A model generated the notes under the pieces. The model made no database searches, was not told where the DNA came from, and worked only from the letters and a program-made list of their open reading frames with translations. This document shows, piece by piece, positions 7,368-19,700 of a stretch of 21,695 nucleotides of DNA (the stretch's first letter is position 1; the number at the start of each line of letters is the position of its first letter). The DNA is from a virus. Both the position numbers and the translations under genes were made by a program. Location of the stretch: IMG/VR virus record IMGVR_UViG_3300025896_000211, positions 1 through 21,695 of that record. One strand, 5' to 3'.

Positions 7368-10300
7368 ATGGCCACAAGTTCAAGACAATCAACAATCTTC
7401 GGTGTTAACGACTGGAAAACGATATACAAAACGTTCAGTCAAGCCGATTTCCAAAGCTATGACTATGAAACATTACGTAAAAGTTTCATAGACTACTTAC
7501 GCACATTCTATCCGGAAACATTTAATGACTACATTGAAAGTTCGGAATATGTTGCGCTTTTAGACGTAATCGCATTCATGGGACAAGCCGTCGCATTCCG
7601 TGATGACTTAAACACTCGTGAAAACTTTATTGACACCGCCGAAAGACGCGACAGTGTTATTAAGCTTGCGAACCTAGTAAACTATAATCCAAAACGTAAT
7701 AGTACTGCTCAGGGCTTTCTTAAAATAACCAGTATATCAACTACTGAAAACGTAGCTGATATCAATGGGTTAAATTTATCAGGTATTCCTATTATTTGGA
7801 ATGATCCTGCAAACACTAATTGGCAAGAGCAATTTAATGCAATAATGAATGCAACTTTGGTGAACTCACAGCGTATTGGTAGACCCGGTAATTCTAATAC
7901 TATTTTAAATATCAAAACTGATGAGTATTCAATGCAGATTCCGTCAACAGTAACTCCTACCATTCCATTCAGTGCAACGATTGGTGGGGTTTCAATGAAC
8001 TTTGAGGGTATTAGTGCAACCAGTTTAAATCAAGATTATATCTACGAAGTACCACCTAAAGCAACCGGCAAATTCAATATATTATATAGAAATGACAAAC
8101 TTGGATTTGGCAGTGCAAATAACGGATTCTTTATGTACTTTAAACAAGGGTCGTTATTAACATATGATTTCTCATTGACCCAACAGATTTCAAATCAAAT
8201 AATTGATATTGGCGACATTCAAGGAATCAATGAAACTGATACTTGGTTATATAAAATAAACCCAATCACACAAGAATTAACTGAATGGAAGCAAGTTGAT
8301 AATCTATTTTCCAATGCAGAGTTGAGAACAGAAGATTCAAACAAAACAATTTTTACTGTTAAATCTAAATTTAACGATCAAGTAAGTTATATGTTTGGTG
8401 ACGGTATATTCAGTGAAATTCCATTAGGTTCGTTTAGAAGTTTAGTCAGATCAAGCAATGCACTACAGTATTCAATTGACCCTGTTGAGATTCAAGGAAC
8501 AACCTTAACATTCACTTATATCAGCAGAGTAAACAGACCTGAGACATTAACTATTACCGTTGAGCTAATGCAGCCGGTTAATAATGCTCAAACACGTGAG
8601 TCAATTGCAGATATCAAACTAAAAGCACCAGTTAAGTATTACTCACAGAATCGTATGGTAAATGGTGAAGATTATAATAACTTCCCGTATACACTTTATA
8701 GTTCTATTATAAAAAGTAAATCTGTTAACCGTAGTTCTATTGGAGTCTCAAGAAATTTTGACTTATTAGACCCTACTGGAAAATATTCAAGTACTAACAG
8801 TTTTGCAGAAGACGGTGCATTATATCTTTCAACTGAGGATCAGTTTTATTCGTTCAGTGGAATCGCTGGTACAGGTACAGCGATAAAGTTATTTACTAAT
8901 CAGATTTTATCTATTGCATCAAGTAGAAACTTATTGCAACATTATACTGCAACTTTTCCTAGATATTTTCCTTTACAAAATAATAATTCAACTAGTTGGA
9001 AACAAACTTCTTACGATGCAACTAATGTAACCGGTTTCTTTGAAAGTCAATCAGTTTCTATTCCAATTGGTATTTTTAATTCAAGTACTATGAAGTATGT
9101 AACTGCAGGTGCACTTATTAAGTTTATTGCACCAAGCGGATTCTATTTTAAAGATAATAGATTAGTTTCGGGGTCACCAACACCAAATGACGTTACTTAC
9201 TTATGGACTAATGTAATTAATGTAGTTGAAGATGGATATAACGGTGGATTAGGAAACTTGGCAAATGGATTAGGTCCAGTAAGTTTAAGTAAATTTATCC
9301 CAACTGGTGCAATAGTTGATACTATTATTCCTGCATTTGATAATGTACTACCAAGAGTAGTTGTTCAGAATATGATTGATCGTTTTAATTTAGATCAAAG
9401 TTTCACATTAAATTATGTAAACAGTGTGCCAGTTAATGCACAGCGTTGGTTCGTTGGAGAGTATTCTGAATCCAACTACTTAATTAACTTTCAAAGTTTA
9501 GGTAATGGTAGATATTTGATAACTAATAAAGCTATTACATATTACTTTGGAAGTGTTAAAGACACAAGATTTATATTTGATAATGACAAAATAATATTTG
9601 ATCCTGCTAGCGGAACAACTGCATACGATTCAGTTACTGTGCTGAAAACTAACTCGTCGCCTAACAGCAGCGCAAGTTTGGGAGCAAATGCTGTACTATC
9701 AGTTGTGGGCAAAACTGTTGAAGCTGATGGCTACCCCGATGATTACTCAATAGAAATCAGTAGCATTGATCCAAAGAATAATCTTCTTATTGGTAACCCT
9801 GATTTCTTTACTGAAATCACCGGATTCTCGCAAGGGTCAACTAATACAACACATTTTGTATTTTTGAAAAAGGTAACCGACGCTAACAAGTTAATGAAGA
9901 ATGAATTAGTTACTTCATCTACTATTGTAGGTGCATATGAAACTCAAAATCAAGTTGAGGTTGTAAAATACGAATACCCAATTGGCCAAGTATTTTATGC
10001 ATTTATGGAAAATAAATTTTACCAAACGGTTATTGACTCAACTGCACAAAATATTTTGAATTTAATTGAGCGTACTAATTATGTTGCTCTTACTGGTCGT
10101 CAGGGATTGTTCTTTCAATACAAGCACAACAGCAACAATACTTCTAGAATAGATCCAGCAACAACAAATATTATTGATTTATATTTGGTCACCCAAGCAT
10201 ATTATACGCAATATCAAAATTGGTTGAATGACACAACTAGTGCATTGTCTGAACCTAACATGCCAACAATGGATGAGTTAAGTCAGTCGTACAGTAAAAT

Positions 10301-10718
10301 CAACGACTATAAAATGTTAAGTGATAGTGTAATTTTTAATAGTGTGAAATTTAAACCTTTATTTGGTAACAAAGCTGAACCAAAGTTAAGAGCTACGTTA
10401 AAAGTTATTAAATCATCGGTCACAACAGCTAGTGATAGTGAAATTCGTTCTGCTGTACTTTCCAATATGAATATATACTTTAGTATTCGTAATTGGGACT
10501 TTGGTGATACCTTTTACTTTAGTGAGTTAAGTGCTTACTTACACAGTAAAATAGGTGATATAATTAATTCGGTAGTTTTAGTACCAAATGACCCTTCACT
10601 GACGTTTGGTGATCTATATGAAATAAGATGCGCGCCTTTTGAAATTTTTGTAAATGGTGCACAAGCAACAGATATCGTGGTTATCTCTGCGCTAACCGCA
10701 AATGAATTACAATCATAA
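7368..10718 (+). CDS. gp6: Baseplate wedge protein gp6 (enlarged)
   Basis: An 1116-residue gp6, the baseplate-J-type wedge protein that forms the inner ring of the baseplate. The N-terminus is a clear match: FGVNDWKTIYKTFSQADFQS, IDYLRTFYPETFNDYIESSE, LLDVIAFMGQAVAFRDDLN and RENFIDTAERRDSVIKLANL. The central core has MFGDGIFSEIPLGSFRSLVR (about 342-361), NAQTRESIADIKLKAPVKYY and SQNRMVNGEDYNNFPYTLYS (about 426-445), ending in DPTGKYS. The C-terminus carries NWDFGDTFYFSELSAYLHSK and INSVVLVPNDPSLTFGDLYE, the dimer-forming end of gp6. T4 gp6 is 660 aa as I recall; the extra length lies mostly between about 470 and 980, a beta-rich stretch with no motif I recognise. ATG 7368 has only a weak purine-rich site (AAGAGA). 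Gp25 lies upstream and the giant structural gene starts 11 bases after the stop. High confidence. Confidence 0.95.
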   Translation: MATSSRQSTIFGVNDWKTIYKTFSQADFQSYDYETLRKSFIDYLRTFYPETFNDYIESSEYVALLDVIAFMGQAVAFRDDLNTRENFIDTAERRDSVIKLANLVNYNPKRNSTAQGFLKITSISTTENVADINGLNLSGIPIIWNDPANTNWQEQFNAIMNATLVNSQRIGRPGNSNTILNIKTDEYSMQIPSTVTPTIPFSATIGGVSMNFEGISATSLNQDYIYEVPPKATGKFNILYRNDKLGFGSANNGFFMYFKQGSLLTYDFSLTQQISNQIIDIGDIQGINETDTWLYKINPITQELTEWKQVDNLFSNAELRTEDSNKTIFTVKSKFNDQVSYMFGDGIFSEIPLGSFRSLVRSSNALQYSIDPVEIQGTTLTFTYISRVNRPETLTITVELMQPVNNAQTRESIADIKLKAPVKYYSQNRMVNGEDYNNFPYTLYSSIIKSKSVNRSSIGVSRNFDLLDPTGKYSSTNSFAEDGALYLSTEDQFYSFSGIAGTGTAIKLFTNQILSIASSRNLLQHYTATFPRYFPLQNNNSTSWKQTSYDATNVTGFFESQSVSIPIGIFNSSTMKYVTAGALIKFIAPSGFYFKDNRLVSGSPTPNDVTYLWTNVINVVEDGYNGGLGNLANGLGPVSLSKFIPTGAIVDTIIPAFDNVLPRVVVQNMIDRFNLDQSFTLNYVNSVPVNAQRWFVGEYSESNYLINFQSLGNGRYLITNKAITYYFGSVKDTRFIFDNDKIIFDPASGTTAYDSVTVLKTNSSPNSSASLGANAVLSVVGKTVEADGYPDDYSIEISSIDPKNNLLIGNPDFFTEITGFSQGSTNTTHFVFLKKVTDANKLMKNELVTSSTIVGAYETQNQVEVVKYEYPIGQVFYAFMENKFYQTVIDSTAQNILNLIERTNYVALTGRQGLFFQYKHNSNNTSRIDPATTNIIDLYLVTQAYYTQYQNWLNDTTSALSEPNMPTMDELSQSYSKINDYKMLSDSVIFNSVKFKPLFGNKAEPKLRATLKVIKSSVTTASDSEIRSAVLSNMNIYFSIRNWDFGDTFYFSELSAYLHSKIGDIINSVVLVPNDPSLTFGDLYEIRCAPFEIFVNGAQATDIVVISALTANELQS

Positions 10719-10729
10719 TTGGACAAATA

Positions 10730-13700
10730 ATGGTAACAAAAGTTAGAACACTTGAATTTCTTCCTGATATATTCAGAACCACCCCTAATCAGCAATTTTT
10801 AACTGCTACATTAGATCAATTAGTGCAGCAACCAAATATAACTCGCATGCAGGGTTATATTGGTCGCCAATTTGAATACGGGATTAATTCAAATGATAGT
10901 TATATCACAGAGCCAACAAAAGCCAGAACAAATTATCAATTAGAGCCTGCGGTTGTTTTCACTAAAGAACAAACTAGTACTGCAAGTGATTTTATAACTT
11001 ATCCTGAAATGCTAGACTCTCTAAAACTAGAGGGTGGTCCTGTTGCTAAAAATTCTAGCCTGTTCTCAAATCAATTTTATTCATGGGACAGTTTTACTGA
11101 TTTAGATAAACTCATCAACTTTAATCAGTATTATTGGTTACCAAACGGACCTGATCCAGTTGAAGTAAGACCTAGTATTCTTGACTACCTTGTAGATTAT
11201 AATGTGAGTCAAGATATTACTAACGCATTTACTTTCACTGCAGACAATGAAGTAGTAGAAGGATTAAACCCAACTCTTACCTTATTACGCGGTGGCAAAT
11301 ATACGTTCAGCACAAAACAATTTGGAAATTTTTGGATTCAAACTATTCCTGGTATTACAGGAACTGATCCAAACCGCCCTAACATAAGCACTCGTTCTAT
11401 ATTTGGTGTTACTGCAAATGGCGCGCAAAACAATGAAACAATTACATTCCAAGTACCGGCAGTTGATGCGCAAAACTCAGATGTATATCCGGGCAATAAT
11501 AGAGTAGACTTGGTTGCAACTGTACCGTTTGATAAAATTCACGGAAAAAGATTAAGTGAAGTTCAAAACATTGATGGCATTACAATTCTTAACAATAAGT
11601 CTTTGATGTTTTATGGTTTCCCGTCGGCAACAGTTGGAAACATAACTAGACTATATGATGATGAATTATTTGACGGTGACATCAACACTATAGTAAGTTT
11701 TGATGAGGTTGATCAAACTGATGTAACAACTAAATTCTATCGTATTGTTTATAATGACGGCACAAACCCAGGTGATCCAGTAATAATTCTTTCAGAAATA
11801 GGATCAATCCCAACTAATGAAAAGATTACCGTTTCGTATGGAACTTTGTTTAGCACAACTGATTTTGTAAAAAATCCATATGGTGTTATTTCTATAATTC
11901 CTACAGTAACGGCACCGATCAGTACATTGTATTATCAGGATGGAACAAATCCAAGTAAGTTTGGTATTATTAAATTAATAGAAGGTCAAACAAATAATTT
12001 TATTGATCTTGATTCAGAAGTGCTAGGCAAGAAAACATATGTAAGTCCAAATGGGGTTACATTTACTAATGGCTTGAAAGTTACATTTTCTGGAAACATT
12101 TTCCCTGCTAGTTATCAAACAGGACAATACTATGTTGAAGGTGTTGGCTCTAGTATAACATTGCACTCAGTTTTAGATTATGTAGTCCCTGAAAAATTTA
12201 CACAACAAGTTTATAGTGCATACGATATCGATCCATACGATACTTCAAACTTTGGATCAACTGTAAATGTTCCTGTTCTTAAAGATTATATTACCGTTAG
12301 CAGAAATGCAAACAGTAAAAATGCATGGTCACGAAGCAATCGTTGGTTCCACGTTGGAGTTCTTACTGAAGTAGTCAAGCATAATTCTACTGCATCAGTC
12401 CTTGCTGTGTTGAATAGTGATGCAAGCAGAGCAAAACGTCCTATTATTGAATTCTACCCAAACATAAAATTATTTGATTCTGGCACTGTTGGCAAAGGTA
12501 AAGTGTCATTTATTGATACTACATCAACTGATGCATTTAATCAAGTATCCGGCACGACCTCATATTTCCCTGATGGATCACAGTTTCAATTAACTGAAGG
12601 TAGCACTATAATTTTTGCAAACGATAAAAATCTATCGGTTCGTAACAAAATATATTCAGTAAATTTTGTGTCAATTACAGGTTCATCCGCTCCGGTAATT
12701 TCGTTAGCCAAAACAGTTAACGGGGATGTTACATTTGATGATCAAGTTGTTATTTTTGAAGGTGATCAGAACAAAGGGAAAAGCTTTTACTTTGACGGGT
12801 CAAATTGGAAAGAAGCACAGCAAAAAATAAATGTAAATCAGCCACCTTTATTTGATATTTTTGATCAAAACGGATTAAGTTTAAGCGATACTGATTACTA
12901 TCAAAGTAGTGACTTTCTTGGTTGTACACTATTTGAATATGCAATTGGAACAGGTTCCGATGATATAGTATTGGGATTTCCGTTAAAGTATAACACTGTA
13001 AATAATATCGGTGATATTGGATTTTCTGTTTCACTTAACGCTAACACATTTAATTACGTAGTAAACAACCAGTCAGTTACTGAAAAAGTTAGCATTGGAT
13101 ACCCGCATCTTTTCAATAACAGAACAGACTTCTCTAGACAATTAGGTTGGCAAACTGCTGCAGGAGAAAGCTTTCAGTATCAAGCATTTGACTTTTCGTA
13201 CAATCCAGCGTCATTAAACAATGCTGAATTCTTGTGCGATGTTCCTGCAAAGGCAAGCGGCTCAACTAATTGGCAACCAATTAGAGTCATCGTAAATTCA
13301 ACTGTACTTGCTCAGTCACAGTATATCGCTGTGGTTACTGATTCTGCAACTACTATAACGTTGAACACCAATCCCACAACAGATACTCAAATTCAAATAT
13401 TGATTTACAGTGATGTTGCAAGCACAAGTGGTGCTTATTATACTATACCTAGTAACTTAGCAAACAATCCGTTCAATACACAGATTAGCACTTTGAATTT
13501 AGGTGATGTAAGAGGTCACTATCAAAGTATTTGTGTTAATAGTAACCAAATTCAAGGAACAATTTTCGGCCCTAATAATTTTAGAGACTTGGGTAATCTT
13601 GTTCCGTTTGGTAATAAAATTATTCAAAGTAGCGCACCACTGCCATTGATGGGTGCCTTCTTGCGTAATAAAAATTATAACTTAATTGATTCACTTACCT

Positions 13701-16700
13701 ATAGCGGTGACGAGTATGTTAAGTTTAAAACTTTGTTGCTAGATACCATTAACAAAACTAGCTATGATGTGTTGCAATCAAACGCAAGCATCTTAGATGA
13801 TGCATTGAATCAAATTGCTGCGTATAAGAGCGAAAGTAATTCATTCTTTTGGTCAGATATGCTACCAAATAGAAGTGCTCAAACAAGCAACACCTATAGA
13901 TATAATTCAGCAGCAAGCAATGTTTTTTATTCGTTGAGTAAGATTTATGACTTTACTTCAGCAAACTATGATAGCGTCTTAGTTTATTTGATTCGCACAG
14001 TTCAGGGTGTTACACGTACAATTCAACTTGTAAGAGGTAAGGATTATATTGTTAGCAGTACTGATCCAAAAGTAACTATATTTGCAAGTTTGCAGTTAGG
14101 TGATCATATTGTAATCAATGAATATAATCAAACTTACGGAAGCTTTGTTCCAAATACACCTACAAAGTTAGGTTTCTTGCCAGCAGCAGTTCCTGAAATT
14201 GTACTTGAAACTAATTATCTGTCACCTACTTACTTTATTAAAGGCCATGACGGTTCTCTTACTAAACTATACGGTAGCTATAACGAAGGCTTCTTGGAAG
14301 ATTTTAGAGATCGTGCGTTGTTTGAATTTGAATTAAGAATCTATAACAATATAAAAGTAGATGCTGCACTCCCTGTTCTTGCTGATGATGTATTCCCTGG
14401 ACAGTTTAGAACAACTTCATATTCGTACTCTGATATTATGGGTCTTTACTCAATATTCTTTTTGAACTGGGTAGGAAAAAACAGAGTAGAATACAAACCG
14501 CAATATTATTTGACAGATAATCAGTACACATGGAATTACAATCAAACAGCAAGCAAATTAGATACTACTAATTTTAAACAAGGTAACTGGAAAGGTATTT
14601 ACAGATGGTACTATGACACTGTTACACCTGATTCAACCCCTTGGGAAATGATAGGATATGTAAGCAAGCCACTTTGGTGGGAAACTAGATACGGTGAAGC
14701 TCCGTATACAAGCGACAACTTGTTGCTGTGGAATGATATGGAACTTGGCTTTGACTACAACGGTGGTGATTCAAGAATATTACCGCATAAAGCAAGACCT
14801 GGATTATTAAATGTATTACCAGTTGACAGTGAAGGTAAACTTGCTGGACCAATGAATGCAGTAGTCGGTAGCTATGATTCAGTAAGCTTTAGTAGAGATT
14901 GGAAAGTGGGAGACTGTGGACCAGCAGAGTATAGCTATCTAAAAAGTAGTACATGGGCATTTGATTTAGTAAAGATACTTGCGTTATGCAAACCTGCAAA
15001 ATTCTTTGCTCTTGGTCAAAACTTAGACACATATAAATTCAATGCTGAGTTCAACCAGTATTTGGTTAATGACCGATATAGATTGTCAACTGTGAGCAGT
15101 GTTGACTATGGTAGTGGCAAAGCCCAACACAGTTATTTAAATTGGATCGTTGATTATGTTCAAAGCACCGGTGCAACTGGGACAGACAAGTTAAACTCTT
15201 TATTAAGCAATTTGGATGTTAGATTAACATACCGATTAGCTGGCTTTAGTGACAAAGATTTATTAAACTTTTATGTGGAACGTTCATATTCAGATAGAAC
15301 ATCAACCTCTACTAATAATACAAAATCATTAATGGTTCCAAACGAAAGCTATTCAGTATTATTGCACGAGAATCAACCGTTCAGCAATATTCAGTATAGT
15401 GGAGTAATTGTACAAAAAACTGAAAATGGATTTAAAGTTTATGGTAATAGCCAAAACAAAATATATTTTACAACATTTAGTCCACTGATAAACGGAAACT
15501 ATAGAAACATAACCGTATCCGATCTAACAGTATTTGTAAGCAAGAACTTTACTAAAACTGAAATCATTGTTCCTTATGGAACTGAGTTTAATTCTGCGCA
15601 AGCATTAGCTGAGTTTATTGCAAACTACGGAAGATATTTGACCGAACAAGGTATAAAGTTTGAGAACATAGAAAACAATATTGTAATTGATTGGAATCAG
15701 ATTATTTCTGAAGTACTTTACTGGATTCAATCTGGATGGGAAGTCGGCGCAGTTATAAATGTAAACCCGATTGCTAAACAATTAGTTATTGACAAAGAAA
15801 GTAGCATTGTTCAACCACTTACAATTCAAAATCAAAACTATATACTAAATCAGGATCTAATCCCGATTCAGTTAAAAGACATGGCTATCAATCGTGATGG
15901 TACAATCTTTACTGCTGCACCATTAAATGACGGTGACGCGATTTCTTATTTTACTGTTAACTTAAGTAACATAGAGCATGCGATTGTTTTTGATAACACT
16001 ACAATATTCAATGATCTGTTATTTGATCCAAGCACCGGATTACGTCAAAATAGAATGATGGTAAAGGGCAGAAAAACCGCCGAATGGACTGGTACCCTTG
16101 ACACACAGGGCTTTATACTAAATCAAGATAACATACAAGAGTGGGCGGTTAACACAAAGTACACTAAAGGAATTATCGTAAAGTTCAAGAATGACTATTG
16201 GTTAGCTAATTCAATTATTCAACCTAGTGACTCTTTCCAACAACAGTATTGGGTTAAGACCCCTTATGAAAAAATACAAAAGGGGCTACTACCAAATGCA
16301 AGTAGCAGAGCATACGAAGCTTCATTATTTTATGACTCAACTTTATCTAATTTAGATTCAGATTCTGATATTTTAAGTTTCTCTTTAATTGGTTACAGAC
16401 CAAGAAATTATTTAGCATCCGCTAATATAAGTGAAATCTCGCAAGTTGGTTTTTACAAATCATTTATTGCAGAAAAGGGAAGCAAGAATAGTTTAACTTC
16501 AGTTGAAGGAATTACTCTATCTACCGGAGCACTACAATTTACTGCATACGAAAATTGGGCAATTAGAACAGGTCAGTATGGTGGTGTGTTAAATCAAAAC
16601 TTTATTGAATTCAAACTAGACGAAAAACAATTGCGCGGAAATCCAAACATCGTTGGAATTGTTGATGATTCAACACCTGCAGGCTTAATGCAAGTTGTTC

Positions 16701-19700
16701 CGTTATACTCATTAACAAATTATAATCAACCGATTGCAAATACTGATATTCTACCAGTACGCAGTAACAGCGAATTGATTCAATTGCCAACAGCAGGCTA
16801 TGTGAATTTCAATGATGTAGCAATGAATGCATTTACATTCATGGGATTGAATGATACTTCTGCTCCAATATCAGAACTATATAAGAATGAATATGTTTGG
16901 GTAGCAGATCATAAAGGTACTTGGAATGTTTATACTCCGGTTCCGGTAACTTTCTCAAAGAGTCCAGTTCAAGCTGTGCGGGTAAACAATAATCTTAATA
17001 GTACTGTTACTGTGCTATTTGATAATCCGCATGGATTAGTCAGTGATGACTTGATTATGATTTTAAACTTTGGGTCAACAGTTGATGGATTATACGAGGT
17101 ATTGAATGTTAACGGAAATAATTCCGTTGTAATCAGTCTATCGCTGCCAGCTAGTATTCAAACAACAAATGGAACTGGAATTGTAGCAAAGTTTGAAAGT
17201 CAACGTGTTGCAACACCAAAAGATATTGAGTCATTGGCTTTATTAGACAGCGAATTTGTCAAGAATAAAGTATGGGTTGATAATGGAGTTAACGGAGATT
17301 GGGCAGTTTATAGAAAGAGTATAAACTACAAACATTTAGATGGATTAACTAAACCTGAAAGCACATTGACATTTGGTAGCTCAATGGTTTACGATAAAAG
17401 ACAAGGGTATTTTGTCGGTGATGCCGAAGCAGGAGTTGTTTATCAATACTCGCACTTTAATAATAGATTTGCATTAGACAATACATTTGTTAAGTCAGCA
17501 GGCTTCGGCGCAGCAATGGCAAAATCAAATAGCACATTAGTTATTACTCAACCTCAGAATGGTAGAGACAGTAACAATATTGCGGTTGCAAGTATCATTC
17601 GTGTATACTCGCTTGTATCAACTAGTAAAATACAAACAGTTGCGCTTCAGCAAGAGATTACATTTGCGTCCAAGCTCGTAGGTAACGCTATCACATTGTC
17701 CGGTGATTCAAAATGGATGTTTGTTTCAGCAACTGCAAGTAATGAAGTGTTAGTTTATTCACGTAATTATAACCCTACACTTGTTGCAACAGAACTTTAT
17801 ACTGATGTTAATATAGCAGCAGGCGATAATAGTTTTGTTATCGCAGGAGAGAATGCAGCAACATTTACCCCGGGCACAAATGTAAGTTTCAGCAATATGC
17901 TCACTGGTAAAACATATTTGGTTGTTACTTCAAAATATGAAAGTTCAACTGATCGTACTACGATATATTTGGACAGTGCAATCGCGACTGATGTAACCTC
18001 CGGTACTGCTGTTTATACTGCAACTTTTGAATTTGTGCTCACCAAAACGTTAACAGTTTCAAATCTTGCATCAAATGATAAGTTTGGTTATTCATTGTCA
18101 ACTAATTATGATGGTAGCAAACTATTTGTCGGTACACCAGAAAAAGACTTTAGTTCAACTTACACCAACACTGGTTTTGTTTATATGTTTGATAGAACTT
18201 GCCAAATATTTGAGCATAGCTATAACACTTTGGTGGGGCAATCAACCGTGTTTACATTAGCATGGCAACCAGCAACAACGTTAACAGTTACACTAAACGG
18301 AGTTGAACTACAAAGTTCACAGTTTACATTAACTGATATTGTAAAACTTAGTATAAAAGTTCAGGTTAATGCAGGGGATATTGTCAAAGTTAGCTCAAGT
18401 GACTTTATTAATACTCAAACATTAAGCGGTTATACTGAATCTGCTACTCCAAGAGTAGGAATTAAGTTTGGTAACTCAATAGATAATAACACAAGCGCAA
18501 ACGAATTTATTGTAGGTGCACCTTTTGATATTAGCGAATCTAATATTGAAGGAAGTGTGTATCGTTATACCAATGGTGGTAAAAAATACGGAATCATTAT
18601 TGGTGAAACTGCAGTAAACTTAACTGCTGCAGCAACCATCTTGATTAACGGATATGCAGTAACTTTACCTGCAGGTACTGTCAATGGTGCTGTAACTGCA
18701 ATTAACAATGCAAACGTAACTAATGTAAAAGCTAGCGCAACAACTGATTCAAAACTAATAATTCAATTGATTAACTTAGATTTAAGTCCCATTAATGATA
18801 AGTTAAGTATCAATGTATTTGATAAAACTGTTTTAGTAGATTTGGGTATTGTTGAATATAAATTGACACAGATTTTACATGATATAAATCAACAAAATGC
18901 TACTCAATTTGGTTACACTGTAAAATATAACGAGCATAACTCTTTTGTAGTTAGCGCCCCAGTTGGAATCAGATATACTTCAACTTCATTTGATTTTACT
19001 GACGACGAAGTATATACCAATGATACTATATTTGATAATAATTTTACTGTTTGGGTTGACAATTTTGACAACGCTGGCGCAGTTTATATGTTTGACTATT
19101 TACCAGCATATAATGAAAGCTTAACAAATACTGGAAAGTTTGTACTAGCTCAAACAATTAATGATACTATATCACAAATTGGACCAAGACCATATTACGG
19201 TGAGACATTGGCGTTCAGTGATTACACCGTTGTAGTTGGCTCACCAACTTACTATTCAGGTACAGTTAATGGTAGTGTAACGGCATATCAAAATGCTGAA
19301 AATCAACCCAACTGGTCAATATATCGTACCTCTGAACAAGTAGTTGATATTAATAAACTACAGTCAATTCAGCTATTTGATAACACAACTAACGAAAAAT
19401 TAGATTCGTTAGATTATATTGATCCGCTACAAGGTAAATTGTTTGGTGTAGTCAGAGAGAACTTAGACTTTATCTCAAATATTGATCCAGCAGGATATAA
19501 CACTGAAATAAGAAATAACAAGATTGTATGGGCTGAGAATTTCGTTGGCAAACTATGGTTTGACACAACCTATACACGATTTGTTGATTATCATCAAAAT
19601 GACGTAGTTTATAATAGTGAATATTGGGCAAACGTATTCCCTGGCAGCACTGTTGCAATCTATACATGGATTGAAAGTGATGTAATGCCAATGAACTATG

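Noticed and set aside
7709-7963. Minus-strand reading frame inside gp6
   Set aside because: Fully inside a conserved coding region on the other strand; composition does not look like a protein.
10535-10795. Minus-strand reading frame across the gp6/giant gene junction
   Set aside because: Antisense to two confident genes, with no Shine-Dalgarno or family pattern.
12750-13034. Minus-strand reading frame inside the giant gene (also 11285-11473 and 19470-19745)
   Set aside because: Shadow frames rich in Tyr, Gln, His and Cys, as expected from reversing an AT-rich coding strand.
18066-18260. Short plus-strand frames inside the giant gene (also 20496-20681, and 6522-6704 in the gp5-like gene)
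   Set aside because: They lie in another frame of clearly coding sequence and have no start context.
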